From: Methylocapsa aurea
GTDB taxonomy: Bacteria; Pseudomonadota; Alphaproteobacteria; Rhizobiales; Beijerinckiaceae
Direction of reading: 5' to 3'
Assembly: GCF_000746085.1 (NCBI RefSeq)
Contig: NZ_JQKO01000012.1
Span: 96,530 to 160,529 of the forward strand
DNA: 64,000 nucleotides
In this document: piece by piece, positions 50,909 through 60,123 of the stretch
Layout: each line of letters opens with the position of its first letter
How positions within the stretch are numbered: position 1 is the first letter of the stretch
Notes under the pieces: model-generated
Database searches by the model: none
Told to the model about the DNA's origin: nothing
What the model saw: the letters and a program-made list of their open reading frames with translations, nothing else
Translations under genes and position numbers: made by a program

Positions 50909-51042
50909 CGGTTGGCCGGAAAGCGCTCGAGTTTTGCTTCGAACTTCGCGCGGACCTTGCGGCCGCTTATCTGGAAATCATGGTCGCCATCTTGGATGGC
51001 GTTCCGGTCTCGCCGCAGCCAAACCGCTCGGAGGCGAGTCGC

Positions 51043-51330
51043 CTATTCGATTGGCTTGACTTTGATGTGATGCAGCTTGGTCTTGTGATGAACGCTCACG
51101 CTGCGTCCCATGACGATTGGAGCCTCCCGCTTGACCTGATGGGCGGCGGAGGCCGCGGGAGCCTTGTCTTCCTTGGCGTCCTTTTTGACTTCTTTCTTAA
51201 CCTCTTTCTTAACTTCTTTCTTGACTTCCCTGGCTTCGGCTGCGCCGCCCGAAATCTGGCCGACGAAGGCGGCGCTCATCGAAACAAAGCCCAACAGGGC
51301 GAGGGCGGAAAAAATCTTGCGGACTGACAT
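51043..51330 (-). CDS. Small secreted Lys-rich protein with VKKE tandem repeats
   Basis: 95 residues; ATG at 51330. A signal peptide (KIFSALALLGFVSMSAAFVG) precedes AEAREVKKEVKKEVKKEVKKDAKEDKAPAAS, where a four-residue unit (EVKK) is repeated four times, encoded by near-identical 12-base units at about 51185-51230. The C-terminal tail is HHKTKLHHIKVKPIE, again basic and His-rich. No known family. Expected periplasmic or extracellular and highly charged. Confidence 0.68.
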   Translation of the reverse strand: MSVRKIFSALALLGFVSMSAAFVGQISGGAAEAREVKKEVKKEVKKEVKKDAKEDKAPAASAAHQVKREAPIVMGRSVSVHHKTKLHHIKVKPIE

Positions 51331-51719
51331 AGAATGGCTCCAAAAACGCCACGCGCCGCTTCGGCGGAAAGGTGGGGGATCGTGGCTGCACAACGTGGCA
51401 GCGCCGGAAACGTTGCCTCGAACTTTGCGTTAAAACCGCTCTCAACGCCTTTTTTGGCGGTGAAACCTTAAGTAAGCGTCTCCGGGCTGGGTTTCCATGA
51501 TGCCTCAAAGCAGGATTACGAAGTTCCGATGACGTATCGGTGGGGCTCGCGCGACGCCCCGCCGGCGGGCTCTGAACTTCGTCTTGGCTGAATCCGCGCC
51601 GGCGAACCGGCGCCCGCGCAATAGAAGCCAGTCTGGCCGGAAAAGAAGTGCGCTGCGTCACCGGCCTCTCGGCCTATGAGGCGCGGGCCGTCATTTCGGA
51701 AATTTTGCCCGCGCTGGCT

Positions 51720-52379
51720 TTATCCGGCGGCGAGGCGAACGCCGACCGGGCAAGCGACGCCCGTGCCCCCCACGCCGCAATAGCCGTCCGGATTCTTGGC
51801 GAGATATTGCTGATGATAGGCTTCGGCGTAGTAAAAGATCGGACACTCCAATATTTCGGTCGTGATCGCGTCAAAACCTTGCGCTGCGAGCGCCTTGGCG
51901 TAGAGATCCTTACTTGCCTGCGCGGCGGCGCGTTGATCGGAGTTCGTGACGTAAATGCCGGAGCGATATTGCGTGCCGACATCATTGCCCTGGCGCATGC
52001 CCTGGGTTGGATCGTGACTTTCCCAAAAGGTCTTTAGCAGCGCCTCAAAGGAAATCCGCCGCGGATCGAAAGCCACGAGCACGACCTCATTATGGCCGGT
52101 GAGGCCGGAGCAGACTTCCTCATAGGTCGGATTCGGCGTGAGGCCGCCGGCATAGCCGACCGCGGTCGCATGGATTGCGTCGCCGAGCTGCCAGAACTTG
52201 CGTTCGGCGCCCCAGAAACACCCCATCCCGAACACGGCGGTTTCGATGCCTTGCGGGAAAGGAGGGGCGAGCTTGTGGCCGTTGATGAAGTGAAATTCGG
52301 CGGTCGGGATAGGGTCCGGCCGGCCGGGAAGAGCCTCGGCGGCGCTCGGCAGCGCGAGATGTTTGCGGAACGAAAACAT
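51720..52379 (-). CDS. msrA: Peptide-methionine (S)-S-oxide reductase
   Basis: 219 residues, start at ATG 52379 with GGGAG 7 nt upstream. The catalytic motif [10 protein letters not shown] is intact, followed by [59 protein letters not shown], and [29 protein letters not shown], with a C-terminal Cys pair that may resolve the sulfenic acid. It repairs S-methionine sulfoxide with thioredoxin. The MsrB gene lies 48 kb away. Confidence 0.95.
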   Translation of the reverse strand: MFSFRKHLALPSAAEALPGRPDPIPTAEFHFINGHKLAPPFPQGIETAVFGMGCFWGAERKFWQLGDAIHATAVGYAGGLTPNPTYEEVCSGLTGHNEVVLVAFDPRRISFEALLKTFWESHDPTQGMRQGNDVGTQYRSGIYVTNSDQRAAAQASKDLYAKALAAQGFDAITTEILECPIFYYAEAYHQQYLAKNPDGYCGVGGTGVACPVGVRLAAG

Positions 52380-52540
52380 GGGTCGCTCCCTTGGGCGAGA
52401 TTTAAGGTGGCGCACAATGGGCCTAAGCTCATCGGCCCGCAATGGGATCTATGCGGCAACGCCAGGGCCTGCGCCCCATCTCTTTGTTTAGATGAATAAT
52501 TTTATCTAAAATGTGCGGCGCCGTTTTGGCGTCCCGGTCC

Positions 52541-52644
52541 AGAGCGCTTTCAGTTTCGGCGGAATCAGAAAGCAGCTCTAGGTCTTTGTTTTGTCGCATT
52601 TTCTTAACGCGAACCGGTATCCACTTCGCTTGAAAATGCTCTAG
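52541..52644. repeat. About 100-bp dispersed repeat, copy B
   Basis: Begins AGAGCGCTTTCAGTTTCGGC, shares the AGAAAGCAGCTCTAGGTC, GTCGCATTTTCTTAACGCGA and CATCC/TATCCACTTCGCT blocks with copy A, and ends GAAAATGCTCTAG. It lies between msrA and a small membrane protein. Confidence 0.88.
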
Positions 52645-52651
52645 GTCCTCA

Positions 52652-52972
52652 TCAGCGGCTCGAATATCCGATTTTTGGCTCGGGTTCACGGGCTAGCCAG
52701 AACAGCAAGGCGCCGAAGGCGCCGATGACCAGCCATATCGGCAGTTGCAGAAAATTGACCAGGATCAGATCGAACAGAAGCGGCGGCGCATGGGTCTTGA
52801 CCGCTTCCTGGAGCGCGGCAAATTTTACCGGCGCGAAAGAGGCGGCGGTCTGGCCAAGCTGGGTTACGATCAGGCTCTTGGCCGAGATCGAGCGCGTCGC
52901 GTCGATAATCAGGGCGGCGAAGGCTGTCGCCAGGATAAGAAGGCCAAAAAAGCGCAACGCGAATCGAACCAT
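52652..52972 (-). CDS. Small two-TM membrane protein
   Basis: 106 residues: an N-terminal span (FALRFFGLLILATAFAALIID), a loop with KSLIVTQLGQTAASFAPVKFAALQEAVKTHAPPLLFD, and a second span (LILVNFLQLPIWLVIGAFGALLFWLA). This layout recalls a small Rhizobiales family sometimes labelled PetM-like. Function is unknown. Same strand as msrA but over 250 bp and one repeat apart. Confidence 0.65.
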   Translation of the reverse strand: MVRFALRFFGLLILATAFAALIIDATRSISAKSLIVTQLGQTAASFAPVKFAALQEAVKTHAPPLLFDLILVNFLQLPIWLVIGAFGALLFWLAREPEPKIGYSSR

Positions 52973-53280
52973 GAGAATTTATGAATCCGCTCCAGACCAA
53001 GGCGCATCCGCCATGGCGCTCATATATCAAATGCGCGGGGTTTGCCTACCCCGCCCGCGCCTCACCGCAGGAGTTCCGCTTGCCGAAAGGGCCACGCCGA
53101 AAGCGCCTTTGCATTGCCTTCAGGCGCGCCGACGCCTATATGTCGCGTCTCTTCCCGTCACGGCTAAAGATTTGAGCCTAGCTCGTGAGCCTCGCCCCCG
53201 GCGCGGCGGGGAGCGCGAAGCGGCGCGTCCGCGAAAGCCGCCGGATTTTCCTTGAATTCGAGCGCAAAGGAGAAAAACAA

Positions 53281-53997
53281 ATGAGCAATGCGCCGCTGAT
53301 GCCCAAAGCCACCGCAGTCTGGCTCGTCGAGAACACGTCGCTCACCTTCGATCAGATCGCCAATTTCTGCAAACTTCATCCTCTCGAGGTGAAAGGGATC
53401 GCCGACGGCGAAGTCGCGGCCGGGATCAAGGGGCATGATCCGATCACCTCCGGCCAATTGACCCGGGAGGAAATCGCGGCGGCGGAGAAAAACGCCAGCC
53501 GTCAGCTTCAGCTCGCGGTCTCGAAAGTGCGTCTGCCGGAGCCAAGCCGCAAGCGCGGCGCGCGCTATACGCCTTTGTCTCGGCGCCAGGATCGGCCCAA
53601 CGCCATCCTTTGGCTGGTGCGCAACCATCCCGAGCTGAAGGATGCGCAGATCATGCGCCTCGCCGGGACCACGAAAACGACGCTGCAGGCGATCCGCAAC
53701 CGAACCCACTGGAACTCGGCGGCCCTGGCGCCGGCCGATCCCGTCACCCTCGGGCTCTGCTCGCAAATGGATCTGGATTTTGAGGTCAATCGCGCCGCCA
53801 AGGATCGTCCGCATGTCGAGGAAGACCACGGCCAGACCCTTGTGCCCGCCGAAATCACCACGCGGGCGCCCCATGACGAGCCTCGAACCGAGGCCGAGGT
53901 TTTTGGCAATGCGCCCGCCAAGAGGCCGGAAGAGGATGCCGATATTGACGTCGATTCGGTTTTCGCGAAGCTGAAGGACATCAAAGTCAGGGAATAG
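53281..53997 (+). CDS. trcR: DUF1013 cell-cycle regulator, TrcR family
   Basis: 238 residues; the ATG at 53281 follows AAAGGAG. It starts LMPKATAVWLVENTSLTFDQIANFCKLHPLEVKGIADGEVAAGIKGHDPITSGQLTREEI, has RPNAILWLVRNHPELKDAQIMRLAGTTKTTLQAIRNRTHWNSAALAPADPVTLGLC, and ends in an acidic tail. These two helix-turn-helix-like blocks are the DUF1013 hallmark, a family found in alphaproteobacteria and called TrcR in Caulobacter, where it works with RNA polymerase. This is one of the better taxonomic markers in the window. Confidence 0.92.
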   Translation: MSNAPLMPKATAVWLVENTSLTFDQIANFCKLHPLEVKGIADGEVAAGIKGHDPITSGQLTREEIAAAEKNASRQLQLAVSKVRLPEPSRKRGARYTPLSRRQDRPNAILWLVRNHPELKDAQIMRLAGTTKTTLQAIRNRTHWNSAALAPADPVTLGLCSQMDLDFEVNRAAKDRPHVEEDHGQTLVPAEITTRAPHDEPRTEAEVFGNAPAKRPEEDADIDVDSVFAKLKDIKVRE

Positions 53998-54157
53998 GCT
54001 CTACAGCTTTTAATTGAAATTTATTCGATAAAATCCTTATAGGGGTGCTTTTTCCCGCGCGTTGGGATAATGTTAAGGCGAATCGCGGCATCGATGAGCG
54101 CATCTTGATCGATGCATTCGCGTCCCGCCGCCATGATCGAACGCGCTGGAGAAATTG

Positions 54158-54481
54158 ATGCAAAGCCTCAACGGATGCGCGCGCGGCGCGGGGTTCTTAG
54201 TCCTCGCGCTTTTGGCGGAACTGGGCTGCCGGCCGGCTCGCGCGGCCGATCTCGATGGGCCCTATTATGCGCCGCCGCCTCCGGCGGTCGCCTATGGCGG
54301 CGGAGTCGGCGTCGATGCGCGGTGCAGGATCATACCGGCGCCGGAATTGAATCTTGTAGGCGACACCGCGCGTTTTCGTCCCCAGGCAGTTTGCCAATCG
54401 CGCGGCCTTTATGCGGATTCGCTTGGATTTCCGGAAGCGCCAGTGTTTTATGGTTTCGGTTACGGCTACCGGCGGTATTAA
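54158..54481 (+). CDS. Small secreted Gly/Tyr/Pro-rich protein
   Basis: 107 residues, ATG at 54158 with GGAG 7 nt upstream. Signal peptide GAGFLVLALLAELGCRPARA, then LDGPYYAPPPPAVAYGGGVGV and a C-terminal VFYGFGYGYRRY. Two Cys (CRII, VCQS) in the mature part could form a disulfide. This type of short YxPPPPxxYGG protein is common in Rhizobiales, but the role is unknown. Confidence 0.6.
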   Translation: MQSLNGCARGAGFLVLALLAELGCRPARAADLDGPYYAPPPPAVAYGGGVGVDARCRIIPAPELNLVGDTARFRPQAVCQSRGLYADSLGFPEAPVFYGFGYGYRRY

Positions 54482-54514
54482 GGGCTGATGCCGAAATGGC
54501 GCAGGCTGTTGGAT

Positions 54515-54548
54515 GAGATCATGCCTTCAAGTAATAAAGTATAGAGCA
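54515..54548. repeat. Partial copy of the AGAGCATGATC repeat group
   Basis: GAGATCATGCC followed by an AT-rich spacer and AGAGCATGGTCC resembles the right half of the element at 19989-20039. It lies in the 121-bp gap between the small secreted protein and the MuiA-like gene. Confidence 0.45.
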
Positions 54549-54602
54549 TGGTCCGTTGGGTTTAGTGCGCCAATTCTTAATTGAATCAGATTAGCTGGAC
54601 CG

Positions 54603-56312
54603 TCATTTTGGCGGGAGTGGCGCAGGCTCAACCGTGACATCCCTGTCGGCTGGCCATTTCATCTTATAGCCGAGGCGGATCTCGCGCTTTTCCTGCGGCG
54701 CATATTCATAAGTCCAGCTCATGACGCCGCGCTTGTCGGCGACGATTTTCTCGCTCGGCGGAGTCGTCGCGGGCAATTGCTCGACCGAAATCGCAGCATT
54801 TTCGGAAAAGGGAATGGCGTCGATCAGGGTGATTTTCACTGGAAAATCATGCAGGTTTTCGATGCTTGTCTTGAACTCGCGAGTCTCGGTCTTGGCCTGA
54901 GCGAACCAGGTCGGTTCATTCTCCTTGCGCCGGACGGGAACCCGCGCGACCTTCACGCGGTCATCAGCGCCGAAGGAAATTTCCAGAAAGTCGCCCGCCG
55001 GGACGAAATCGATCTGGCCGGCGCCCACGTAGGAGCCATCGCGATAAAGCGCGACTTCGCCGGGGAGCAAAGGCGCCTCATTATCATTATCATTTGTGAA
55101 CCGGGCCACGAGATAGGCCGTCGGGTCAAGCGCGGGAACGGTCTTGAGCGAAAGGTCCGGCGCAAGGCCACGCGCGGAAATCGGCGCCGTCTTGACCGCT
55201 CCATCGCCGGCAAGACTCGTGCGTCCGGCGATTTTGAAAGCGGCGTTGAAGGGCCCGGCGTCGATCGCCGCTTGGCGCTCCCCTGCTTCTTGCGGAGACG
55301 CTGGCGCGCTCATCGGCGCGCTTGCCCGTTCACTTTGACCGTTGCCGCCTGAAGGCGGCGGCGCAGCGGCGGATTTCATCCCGGGACGCGTCCCAGAGGC
55401 GATCGGGAGCTCGCGAAAGCCAATCCTCTGCGGATTGAGTTCCGGCGCCATCGCGCCGCGATCGGCGCGAATGGTCGAGACGATCAAAGCGACATCGGTC
55501 CAATCCTCGCCTGTCGTTTGGGAAATCGCCGCGCGGCGCGAGAATTCGAGCTCGGCTCGCCTTCCTCCGCCGCCGGTTTCCAGCCGGGCCTCATAGCGCG
55601 GGCGCCAATTCGCGCCGCCTATGCGATAGGTCAGCGTTATGCGCGCCCTTGAAGCAGCGCCGACCTCGGTCTCCACCGATATTTCCCGCGCCGGTTGGGA
55701 CCTGGCGGCGGGCCGCGCCCGGGCGGCGTCGATCGCCAAAATAGCCTCGTCGAGTTCGCGGACCCGCCCGCGAGCCGAGCGCAACTCGTCGCCGAGCTTG
55801 GCTAGGCCGGAGCCAATCGCGCCCCAGGCCTTGGTCCAGTCGGCGACGTCAAGAGGTCTTGACTCGTGTCCAAGCTTTTCTGGACCCGCTTGCGAAAACC
55901 GCAGCATCATCGCCTTCTCGGCTTCGAGCGCTTCAAGGGTCACCTGCCACCCCTCCCGCTCCGAAAGAAGCTCCTTCAACCGCGCTTCGATCGCATTGTC
56001 GGGCTTGGCCTCGGCGCGGGTCAGGCGGCTTGTGACTGAACCCAAAACGAGCGCCCCGCCGACCTGTCCCGAGGTTTGCCCCGAGACTTGCCCGGATACT
56101 TGCAATGAAGCCGGATCGAGGCCGATCGGCAGATTTTTGAAAATCAGATTGGTTTGGCCAGGCGGAAGCTCGACCTCGGCGACCCGGCTGACCAGGGCCG
56201 TGTTGGGGAAAATGGTCACGGCGTCGATTTTCGAAAGGACGTCCATGTCTGCGGCGCCCGCCGGAAGGGAGGCAAGCAGCCCGGTTGCCAGAATAAACCA
56301 GCGCATGAACAT
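54603..56312 (-). CDS. MuiA-family protein (DUF4139 / DUF4140)
   Basis: 569 residues with a signal peptide (FILATGLLASLPAGAA). The N-terminal KIDAVTIFPNTALVSRVAEVELPPGQTNLIFKNLPIGLDPASLQVSG is the DUF4140 start and the ending LKTVPALDPTAYLVARFTNDNDNEAPLLPGEVALYRDGSYVGAGQID...SWTYEYAPQEKREIRLGYKMKWPADRDV is DUF4139. Between them are coiled helices (residues about 100-200). Oddly, residues about 70-85 hold the repeat QVSGQVSGQTSGQVGG. MuiA-family proteins are named from mucoidy suppression; activity is unknown. Confidence 0.85.
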   Translation of the reverse strand: MFMRWFILATGLLASLPAGAADMDVLSKIDAVTIFPNTALVSRVAEVELPPGQTNLIFKNLPIGLDPASLQVSGQVSGQTSGQVGGALVLGSVTSRLTRAEAKPDNAIEARLKELLSEREGWQVTLEALEAEKAMMLRFSQAGPEKLGHESRPLDVADWTKAWGAIGSGLAKLGDELRSARGRVRELDEAILAIDAARARPAARSQPAREISVETEVGAASRARITLTYRIGGANWRPRYEARLETGGGGRRAELEFSRRAAISQTTGEDWTDVALIVSTIRADRGAMAPELNPQRIGFRELPIASGTRPGMKSAAAPPPSGGNGQSERASAPMSAPASPQEAGERQAAIDAGPFNAAFKIAGRTSLAGDGAVKTAPISARGLAPDLSLKTVPALDPTAYLVARFTNDNDNEAPLLPGEVALYRDGSYVGAGQIDFVPAGDFLEISFGADDRVKVARVPVRRKENEPTWFAQAKTETREFKTSIENLHDFPVKITLIDAIPFSENAAISVEQLPATTPPSEKIVADKRGVMSWTYEYAPQEKREIRLGYKMKWPADRDVTVEPAPLPPK

Positions 56313-56890
56313 TCCTTAAAATTCCAGCCTTAAAATTCCACGCCGGCGCAGGATTTCTTCAAAAGCCGGCGGGCTTTTTGATGCGACGAGCATCGTCCTT
56401 GAAATGGGCCATTTTCAGGGCTCGGCGGCGCGGCAAAGCGGCCCTGCGAGCCGGGCGGCGTCAAAGAGGCGATCAATTTCTTGAGATCGATTTTGAAATT
56501 ATTTTCTTGGTTTCGAATCGAAACAATCAGCCGGCCGCCACGAATTCGACAAAAATGTCCGAAAGCACTGTGGCGGGTAGCACGTTTGGGTCAAGAAATC
56601 TGGCCGCGCTTGGAGTAGCACTTACAACGCGAAGTTCGTTGCCTCGCATTTTCCGGGGTTTTCCCGCGATCTGCCCGAAACAGGTGACGGGAAACCATTA
56701 TCCGGGCCGGTCGCCCCTCCCCCCTGGGGCGACCGGATTTCCAGTCGGCCCTTTCTCGATGCAGGGACATCGGCGGGACATCCCGCGGAGCCCAGCGGCT
56801 TTTTCCGGCCCTTCGCGCGTTCAAGCCCGTCACGCCCATTTGAATCTTTCACGCAGGCATTAACGCCAGATTAAGCGCGGCAACAATTTT
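56313..56890. other. Intergenic region, 578 bp
   Basis: No gene recognised; the largest gene-free stretch in this half of the window. It has a short AT-rich patch near 56490-56540. A 161-residue open frame on the plus strand is Arg/Pro/Ser-rich and has no family pattern. Promoter of the MuiA-like gene is expected here. Confidence 0.5.
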
Positions 56891-57403
56891 TCAGGAAAAG
56901 CGCGGACCGCGCCGCGCTTCGGCCAGCGCCCTGGAAAGCGCCGTGGCGAAATCGGCCTTCTCTCCAGGCCCGAGAAAGGCGGCGACCTCGACGCTCCTGC
57001 CGCGCGAGACGAGGGCGAGCCGCTGGGTTCCAAATTCCTCATGCTCCTCGCGTTCGAGCCGGACAAAGGCGGGATTGAAGCGCCATTCCGCCTTCTGGCC
57101 CTTGGCGCTCACTTTGGCGAGCCGAAGTTCGAACGCCGTCACATCGACCTCCTCATAGGCGCGCGCGGCGCGGAAACTCGCGCGGAAGGCCAAATAGAAA
57201 AGCGCCACGTCGAGCCCCATGAAGCCGGCGACCGGCCAAGCCCCGAATAATACAAAGGGCACGCTCGAAAACAGGCTCGCGCCCGCAAAAACCATCATCA
57301 GCAAATGAAAATTGCGCCGCGTGAGCGACCGGTGCGGCTTCAAACGCGCGGCGAAGAGCCTCCGGTTTTCAGGATCGGCGAGAATAGAGTCCTCGAAAGA
57401 CAA
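56891..57403 (-). CDS. DUF2244 membrane protein
   Basis: 170 residues from a TTG at 57403, with GAAGGGCG upstream; no ATG exists before the first TM. KPHRSLTRRNFHLLMMVFAGASLFSSVPFVLFGAWPVAGFMGLDVALFYLAFRASFRAARAYEEVDVTAFELRLAKVS is the DUF2244 core (P..SL...GF..L......L.S......G.W.V..F..LD.L.......SFR.......E), followed by a C-terminal soluble part. Function is unknown. It is divergent from nth with 47 bp between, a pairing that recurs in alphaproteobacteria. Confidence 0.88.
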   Translation of the reverse strand: MSFEDSILADPENRRLFAARLKPHRSLTRRNFHLLMMVFAGASLFSSVPFVLFGAWPVAGFMGLDVALFYLAFRASFRAARAYEEVDVTAFELRLAKVSAKGQKAEWRFNPAFVRLEREEHEEFGTQRLALVSRGRSVEVAAFLGPGEKADFATALSRALAEARRGPRFS

Positions 57404-57450
57404 TTGGCGGCGCCCTTCTCACTTCAGGTCATTGAAACTATAACGCGCGA

Positions 57451-58221
57451 ATGGCCAAAAATATGCCACGCAAGACGCCCGCGACGATAGATCCGGATGG
57501 CCCCCCGGCGCCGGCCGCCGCCCCGAAGCCTGTGCGTAAAACAAGCGCGAAGAATTCGCCAGCGCCACGAAACAAGCGGCAAAAACCGCCGGATCCGGCG
57601 CTGGTCGCGGAGATCTTTCGTCGTTTCGAGGCTGCCGATCCGAATCCCAAGGGCGAACTCGATTATGTGAACCCCTACACTCTGTTGGTCGCCGTCGTGC
57701 TTTCCGCGCAAGCGACCGATGTCGGCGTCAATAAGGCGACGCGGGCGCTGTTCGCGTCGGCCGACGCGCCGCAAAAAATGCTGGCGCTCGGCGAAGACAA
57801 GCTGCGCGACATGATCAAGACGATCGGGCTTTTCCGGACCAAGGCGAAACATGTGATCGCCTTGTCGGAGCGGCTGATGAAAGATTTCGGCGGCGAGGTT
57901 CCAACGAGCCGGGAGGCCCTTGAAACGCTCCCTGGCGTTGGCCGCAAGACCGCCAATGTCGTCATGAACATTGCGTTCGGAGCGCCGACCATAGCGGTCG
58001 ACACCCATCTTTTTCGCGTTTCGAACCGCATCCCCCTAGCGCCGGGCAAGACCCCGCTCGATGTCGAGCGCGGCCTCGAGAAGATCATTCCCGATGCCTT
58101 CAAGCGGCATGCGCATCATTGGCTGATCCTGCATGGCCGATATATCTGCATGGCGCGCGCGCCTAAATGCGCGGTCTGCCTCATCTCCGACCTCTGCCAA
58201 TGGCCGGACAAGCGGGCCTAG
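57451..58221 (+). CDS. nth: Endonuclease III
   Basis: 256 residues. After a disordered Pro/Ala/Lys-rich N-terminal tail of about 45 residues, the HhH-GPD fold appears: NPYTLLVAVVLSAQATDVGVNKATRALFA, the helix-hairpin-helix LETLPGVGRKTANVVMNIAFG with the catalytic Lys in GVGRKTA, and the Asp in TIAVDTHLFRVSNRI. The iron-sulfur cluster is CMARAPKCAVCLISDLC (Cys-x6-Cys-x2-Cys-x5-Cys). It removes oxidised pyrimidines from DNA. The N-terminal tail is longer than in E. coli Nth. Confidence 0.95.
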   Translation: MAKNMPRKTPATIDPDGPPAPAAAPKPVRKTSAKNSPAPRNKRQKPPDPALVAEIFRRFEAADPNPKGELDYVNPYTLLVAVVLSAQATDVGVNKATRALFASADAPQKMLALGEDKLRDMIKTIGLFRTKAKHVIALSERLMKDFGGEVPTSREALETLPGVGRKTANVVMNIAFGAPTIAVDTHLFRVSNRIPLAPGKTPLDVERGLEKIIPDAFKRHAHHWLILHGRYICMARAPKCAVCLISDLCQWPDKRA

Positions 58222-58533
58222 AGCCTATTCCGAACAGATTGGTTCAATCTGTTCGACGAGAATATGCTCAGACTCTTTAAACACTGGAGCGATTTCTGAT
58301 CGATCGAATGACTCCATTCGATCGGAAGGCGCTCTCGGGATCGGCATAATCCGCCCGACGGCATGCTTTGTGCCTCTCCGCTAGATGTCGCGTTTCGGTT
58401 GGGGCGCCGCCTGCCGACGGCCAGAGCGCCCAAGGCATCGGGTCGCCCAGCGCAGAGTTCATCCCCGGCGAGAGGCCGGGACTGGGGCTGATCGCCATGA
58501 GCAGCCGGCCTCAGGAATCACAGGAGAATTGCA
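58222..58533. repeat. Intergenic gap with two palindromes of the TAGAGC repeat group
   Basis: TAGAGCC begins right after the nth stop. CGAACAGATTG (58231-58241) pairs with 58245-58255, then CGATCGAATG (58301-58310) pairs with CATTCGATCG (58315-58324), followed by AAGGCGCTCTCGG as near 1.25 kb. No gene in the gap. Confidence 0.7.
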
Positions 58534-58797
58534 ATGAGCGAAGCACACAGCGCCGAGGACAGCGCGCACTATATTTTAACGATTTTCAAACGGCACAGAC
58601 GCCTGACCGGTCAAACCGAATTAATGGCCAACTTCACATTGCCATTTGCCCAGGATGGATGGCAACTCAGCGATTTCTCCACGGGGCAGCAATATGCCGT
58701 CGATCAGGGATGGATCGAAATCGGTAAAGATGACAAATTTCTCCGTCTGACCGAGGCGGGCAACGCGGTGGCGTTGGTTGTAGCTGCTGACGCCTGA
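58534..58797 (+). CDS. Small protein of unknown function, possible winged helix
   Basis: 87 residues with AGGAGAATTGCA before the ATG. The sequence AHYILTIFKRHRRLTGQTELMANFTLPFAQDGWQLSDFSTGQQYAVDQGWIEIGKDDKFLRLTEAGNAVALV has the helix-turn-helix then LxxxGNAV beta-wing feel of a small winged-helix protein, but there is no proven family. Coding is supported by the ribosome-binding site and codon use. Confidence 0.55.
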   Translation: MSEAHSAEDSAHYILTIFKRHRRLTGQTELMANFTLPFAQDGWQLSDFSTGQQYAVDQGWIEIGKDDKFLRLTEAGNAVALVVAADA

Positions 58798-58964
58798 CGC
58801 GAAAGGCATTGCGCGCGCAAGAATGGTCTGGATTACGGCGCCGCGCCCGCTCCATTTTGGTAGCTAAGCTTACATAGTCTTGAGATCGGCGTGCAAGAAG
58901 CAACAATTGCGCACGCCGACTTGGCTGCCGAAATTCGCCATCATGGCGAGCGACAGCGGTTGCC

Positions 58965-60056
58965 TTAAATGACGATGGTGAGGCGTTCGGCGGCGCGGGT
59001 GATGCCGGTATAGAGCCAGCGATTGCGATGTTCGCGGAAGGCGCCGCTTTCATCGAACAGCACCACAGAATTCCATTGCGATCCTTGCGCCTTGTGCACG
59101 GTCAGCGCATAGCCGTAATCGAACTCGTCCGATTCGCGGCGCAGTTTCGGCGCGAGGCCTTCCTCGACGCCTTGGAAAAATTCCGGCAGGACGCCGATCC
59201 GCAGCGGCTTGCGGGTCGGATCATCCTCCGGCACGACATTCAGCGCCAGTTTCTTCTTCCGGGTCGTAGCTGTCGTCTTGACGATCCAGATGCCGCCATT
59301 CAACAAGCCCTTTGTCTTGTCGTTCTTGAGGCAGACCAATTTATCGCCGGCTTCGGGAAAATCGGTCCCCCGCCCAAACAGCTCGCGCATTCTTCGATTG
59401 TAGGAGCGGCGGGTGCGGTTCAGCCCGACAAGCACCTGATCGGCGAGGGTCACCGCGCCCGAATCGATCTCGCGCCGCTCGATGACGCGGCTCTCGCCAT
59501 AGGCGCCGAGCGGCAGCCGGCCGCCTTCGCGCACGAGCATGGACATCTGGATGATCGGATTGTCCGCCGCTTGGCGATGAACCTCGGTCAGCATCACGTC
59601 GGGCGCGCCATCGGTGAAAAAGCCGCCGCCCTTGACGGGAGGCAATTGCGCCGGATCGCCGAGGACAAGCACCGGCTTGCCGAAGGAGAGGAGATCGCGG
59701 CCAAGATCGGCGTCGACCATCGAACATTCGTCGATGATGACGAGACTCGCCTTGGCGACGCTGCTTTCCTCGTTGAGGACGAAGGTTGGCTCCTCCGCAT
59801 CGGTTTCGCGCGGGCGATAGATCAGGCTGTGGATCGTGCGCGCGTCCTTGCAGCCCTTGGAGCGCAGGACCAGCGCGGCCTTGCCTGTGAAAGCGGCGAA
59901 GGCGACCTCGCCGTCGATGTCCTGCGCCAACTGCTTGGCGAGCGTTGTCTTGCCGGCGCCGGCATAGCCAAACAGCCGGAAAACCTGCGGCTCGCCGCGC
60001 TTCAGCCATTCGGCGACGGCTTTGAGGGCGCCCTCCTGCTGCGGCGACCAGCTCAT
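58965..60056 (-). CDS. RecD/Dda-like SF1 DNA helicase
   Basis: 363 residues. Walker A LFGYAGAGKTTLAKQLA, motif Ia FAAFTGKAALVLRSKGC, Walker B SLVIIDECSMVD, motif III VLVLGDPAQLPPVKGGGFF, LTEVHRQ, and a C-terminal UvrD-C-2 block YALTVHKAQGSQWNSVVLFDES...RNRWLYTGITRAAERLTIVI. It is short, with a Dda-like single-subunit layout; alphaproteobacteria carry such ATP-dependent RecD-like helicases besides RecBCD or AddAB. The role would be DNA unwinding in repair or replication. Confidence 0.92.
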   Translation of the reverse strand: MSWSPQQEGALKAVAEWLKRGEPQVFRLFGYAGAGKTTLAKQLAQDIDGEVAFAAFTGKAALVLRSKGCKDARTIHSLIYRPRETDAEEPTFVLNEESSVAKASLVIIDECSMVDADLGRDLLSFGKPVLVLGDPAQLPPVKGGGFFTDGAPDVMLTEVHRQAADNPIIQMSMLVREGGRLPLGAYGESRVIERREIDSGAVTLADQVLVGLNRTRRSYNRRMRELFGRGTDFPEAGDKLVCLKNDKTKGLLNGGIWIVKTTATTRKKKLALNVVPEDDPTRKPLRIGVLPEFFQGVEEGLAPKLRRESDEFDYGYALTVHKAQGSQWNSVVLFDESGAFREHRNRWLYTGITRAAERLTIVI

Positions 60057-60123
60057 GGCTGCGCCCCGCCGGCCGGCGCAAGAAAAAGAAACAAAGACAA
60101 GTTCATCCGGGACTCCAGCCGCA

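Noticed and set aside
51185..51230. Short tandem repeat considered as a possible CRISPR
   Set aside because: The units are 12 bases, contiguous, without spacers, and lie within a coding sequence.
52429..52689. Small minus-strand frame running through the dispersed repeat
   Set aside because: The same peptide pieces arise at the other repeat copies (for example near 29.2 kb), so it is a translation of the repeat, not a gene.
56378..56863. 161-codon plus-strand frame in the gap after the MuiA-like gene
   Set aside because: No family pattern, no clear ribosome-binding site, low-complexity Arg/Pro/Ser composition.
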